Positions 5,497 through 6,713 of a DNA stretch of 6,713 bases are shown here, piece by piece. Within the stretch, counting starts at the first letter, position 1, and each line of letters begins with the position of its first letter. The position numbers and the translations under genes are program-made. The DNA is from an uncultured bacterium (lineage in GTDB: Bacteria > Bdellovibrionota_C > UBA2361 > SZUA-149 > CALKYB01): contig CALKYB010000029.1 of NCBI GenBank assembly GCA_938003565.1, forward strand, positions 1 to 6,713. The letters run 5' to 3'. The notes below the pieces were generated by a model. It saw only the letters and a program-made list of their open reading frames with translations, was not told where the DNA came from and did not search any database.

Positions 5497-6713
5497 TCAA
5501 TAGTTACCAATAGATGCGGAAAATTCTTCAACTGAGCTAAACCAAACATCCAGAAAACTCGGGGCAAACAAAGCTAAAACACTAAAAAAACAAAGAACAA
5601 CCAAAACCGATAAAACCTCAAAAACATTTGGTTGTAAGAGCCGATAATTTAGATATATCAAAGCATTGTGAAGGCGACCAAAGAGTGAAACATTTGGCCG
5701 ATCGGAAAGACTTTCAGCAAGAGACTCTTTGCCTTCAGCCGCCCACTCTCGCCAAGCTTCATTTTTTTTGGCCCTGCTCGCTGCATCCCCAACTAGACGC
5801 TCTGGATACTTATCACCTAAAGCTATTCTTGCCTCGGCATCAGTAGCTTCAATCAACTCCCCGTCATCACCAAGAAAAACCACCATTTCCTCCTTTGATG
5901 ACCCACCAACCAACTCCGCAGCAGCGGAAGATATATAATCGTCTACCGTTTCTTCAGTTCTAAGAAAGCTTCCATCCTCCGAGGCTTCACCTGCTTCGTG
6001 GAAAGGGGCCAAATGCGGGGCATCGACAGTTAGGAGCTCCCTTTCAACCAAATCCGAAGCTAGGAGCCTTAAATCTCTCTCACTTAACAAAGTCGCATTA
6101 TAAATAGCCTTGAGACAACTTCCCTCCTCACCTATTGCAGAAAGTAGATATGCTTCTTCACCTACCAAAACAGGAACTGTACCTTCTTGTTTTACTAAGA
6201 AAGTCTGTAGGTCACTAATTCCTCCGAATTTTGCTGAAAATGTTTCCTCACCCATGTTCATTTCAACAATATCAAGCATAAGATGTCCGGGTGAAATATC
6301 TAAACTACAGTCATGGGCCAGACGAATTACTTTTGGATGAAACTTAAAAGTTCCCCCACTGAATGATCTAATTTTCATCAACCTATCAACTTCATAGGAA
6401 CGCTTAGCTTTTCTAAATGCTTCATCCGAAACAACACCTCCTCCTACAAGTGCATCTAGTAAATCTCCCACGGTAACAGGGCTCTTAATATAAGCCCGAG
6501 CAACGTTCTCGCTAAGTAGCCCCGCAACTTTAAGTTTAGCGACAATAGAGACTGCCAAAGGTCTGTTACGATCTCTCACCTCAACAATAAGTCCATCATG
6601 AAATAGCACTTCTACTTCCTGCCCTTCTATTTCAATCTCCATTACCCCTTGGCGCTTATGATAGGAAAGCGAACGCATTGCCGTAAAAAACTCTGTTTGA
6701 TTTAGGATTCCTT
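5497..6713 (-). CDS. DUF4388 (PATAN-like) protein with C-terminal membrane anchor (5' end beyond window)
   Basis: The frame ends at TGA 5499-5497 and is open through the right edge. The ATG at 6678 has no Shine-Dalgarno, and the 11 codons before it (GILNQTEFFTA) supply the first strand and helix expected of a DUF4388 domain (G-x-L, helix, then QGVMEIEIEG and LFHDGLIVEV). I therefore call it 5'-partial, not a gene starting at 6678. Numbering from Met-6678, the DUF4388-like region runs to about 140 (GGTFKFHP, DISPGHLMLDIVEMN). A mixed helical region to about 220 follows, then an acidic linker (EASEDGSFLRTEETVDDY), a charged segment (about 262-330), and a hydrophobic helix at about 352-373 near the C-terminus. 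The bulk is probably cytoplasmic and tethered to the inner membrane. DUF4388 proteins often accompany kinases, FHA domains and response regulators. Tight linkage to the kinase suggests a substrate, regulator or localiser role (inference). Confidence 0.85.
   Translation of the reverse strand, partial: GILNQTEFFTAMRSLSYHKRQGVMEIEIEGQEVEVLFHDGLIVEVRDRNRPLAVSIVAKLKVAGLLSENVARAYIKSPVTVGDLLDALVGGGVVSDEAFRKAKRSYEVDRLMKIRSFSGGTFKFHPKVIRLAHDCSLDISPGHLMLDIVEMNMGEETFSAKFGGISDLQTFLVKQEGTVPVLVGEEAYLLSAIGEEGSCLKAIYNATLLSERDLRLLASDLVERELLTVDAPHLAPFHEAGEASEDGSFLRTEETVDDYISSAAAELVGGSSKEEMVVFLGDDGELIEATDAEARIALGDKYPERLVGDAASRAKKNEAWREWAAEGKESLAESLSDRPNVSLFGRLHNALIYLNYRLLQPNVFEVLSVLVVLCFFSVLALFAPSFLDVWFSSVEEFSASIGNY

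Noticed and set aside
5628..6340. Plus-strand open frames opposite the DUF4388 gene
   Set aside because: Short, without recognisable motifs, and fully antisense to a gene supported by domain content and operon context.

Overview
The window carries five protein-coding regions, all on the minus strand, with no RNA gene, mobile element or CRISPR array that I can see. Base composition is moderately AT-rich, and the spacers and leader regions are richer still. Eukaryote-type kinase, DUF4388, HEAT-like and LysM modules together with a large secreted SdrD_B-repeat protein suggest a Gram-negative bacterium with elaborate Ser/Thr signalling (Myxococcota, Bdellovibrionota or a marine gammaproteobacterium, for example). 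No marker gene fixes the taxonomy, so this is a weak inference.

In transcription order (right to left), the first four coding regions look like one operon. First is a DUF4388 (PATAN-like) protein with a C-terminal membrane anchor; its reading frame stays open through the right edge, so its start lies outside the window. Five bases later comes a Ser/Thr protein kinase whose catalytic motifs are nearly complete. It is followed by a reading frame in the same phase, separated from the kinase by a single TAA, which encodes a membrane segment and a HEAT-like helical domain. Last is a LysM-domain lipoprotein or secreted protein with a very basic linker.

A non-coding stretch of about 290 bp follows (2971-3261). 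It holds several inverted repeats, a possible terminator with a T-tract, one exact DnaA-box 9-mer with two near matches, and the ribosome binding site of the last gene.

The left 44% of the window (1-2970) is one uninterrupted minus-strand frame of 990 codons that runs off the left edge. It encodes a signal peptide, an SdrD_B-like domain, a roughly 450-residue beta-rich region that may be a propeller, and then at least three more SdrD_B-like domains. The last two are tandem copies with a 348-bp period.

The most notable point is the kinase/HEAT junction. The downstream frame has no ATG or GTG start near its beginning. The codons between the kinase TAA and its first TTG complete a normal transmembrane helix with a basic cytoplasmic flank. 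Together the two frames resemble one receptor kinase (kinase, juxtamembrane tail, membrane helix, external HEAT-like domain) split by one in-frame stop. The operon may link a membrane DUF4388 protein and a kinase to an envelope-located LysM protein, and perhaps to the neighbouring surface protein, but that functional link is inference.
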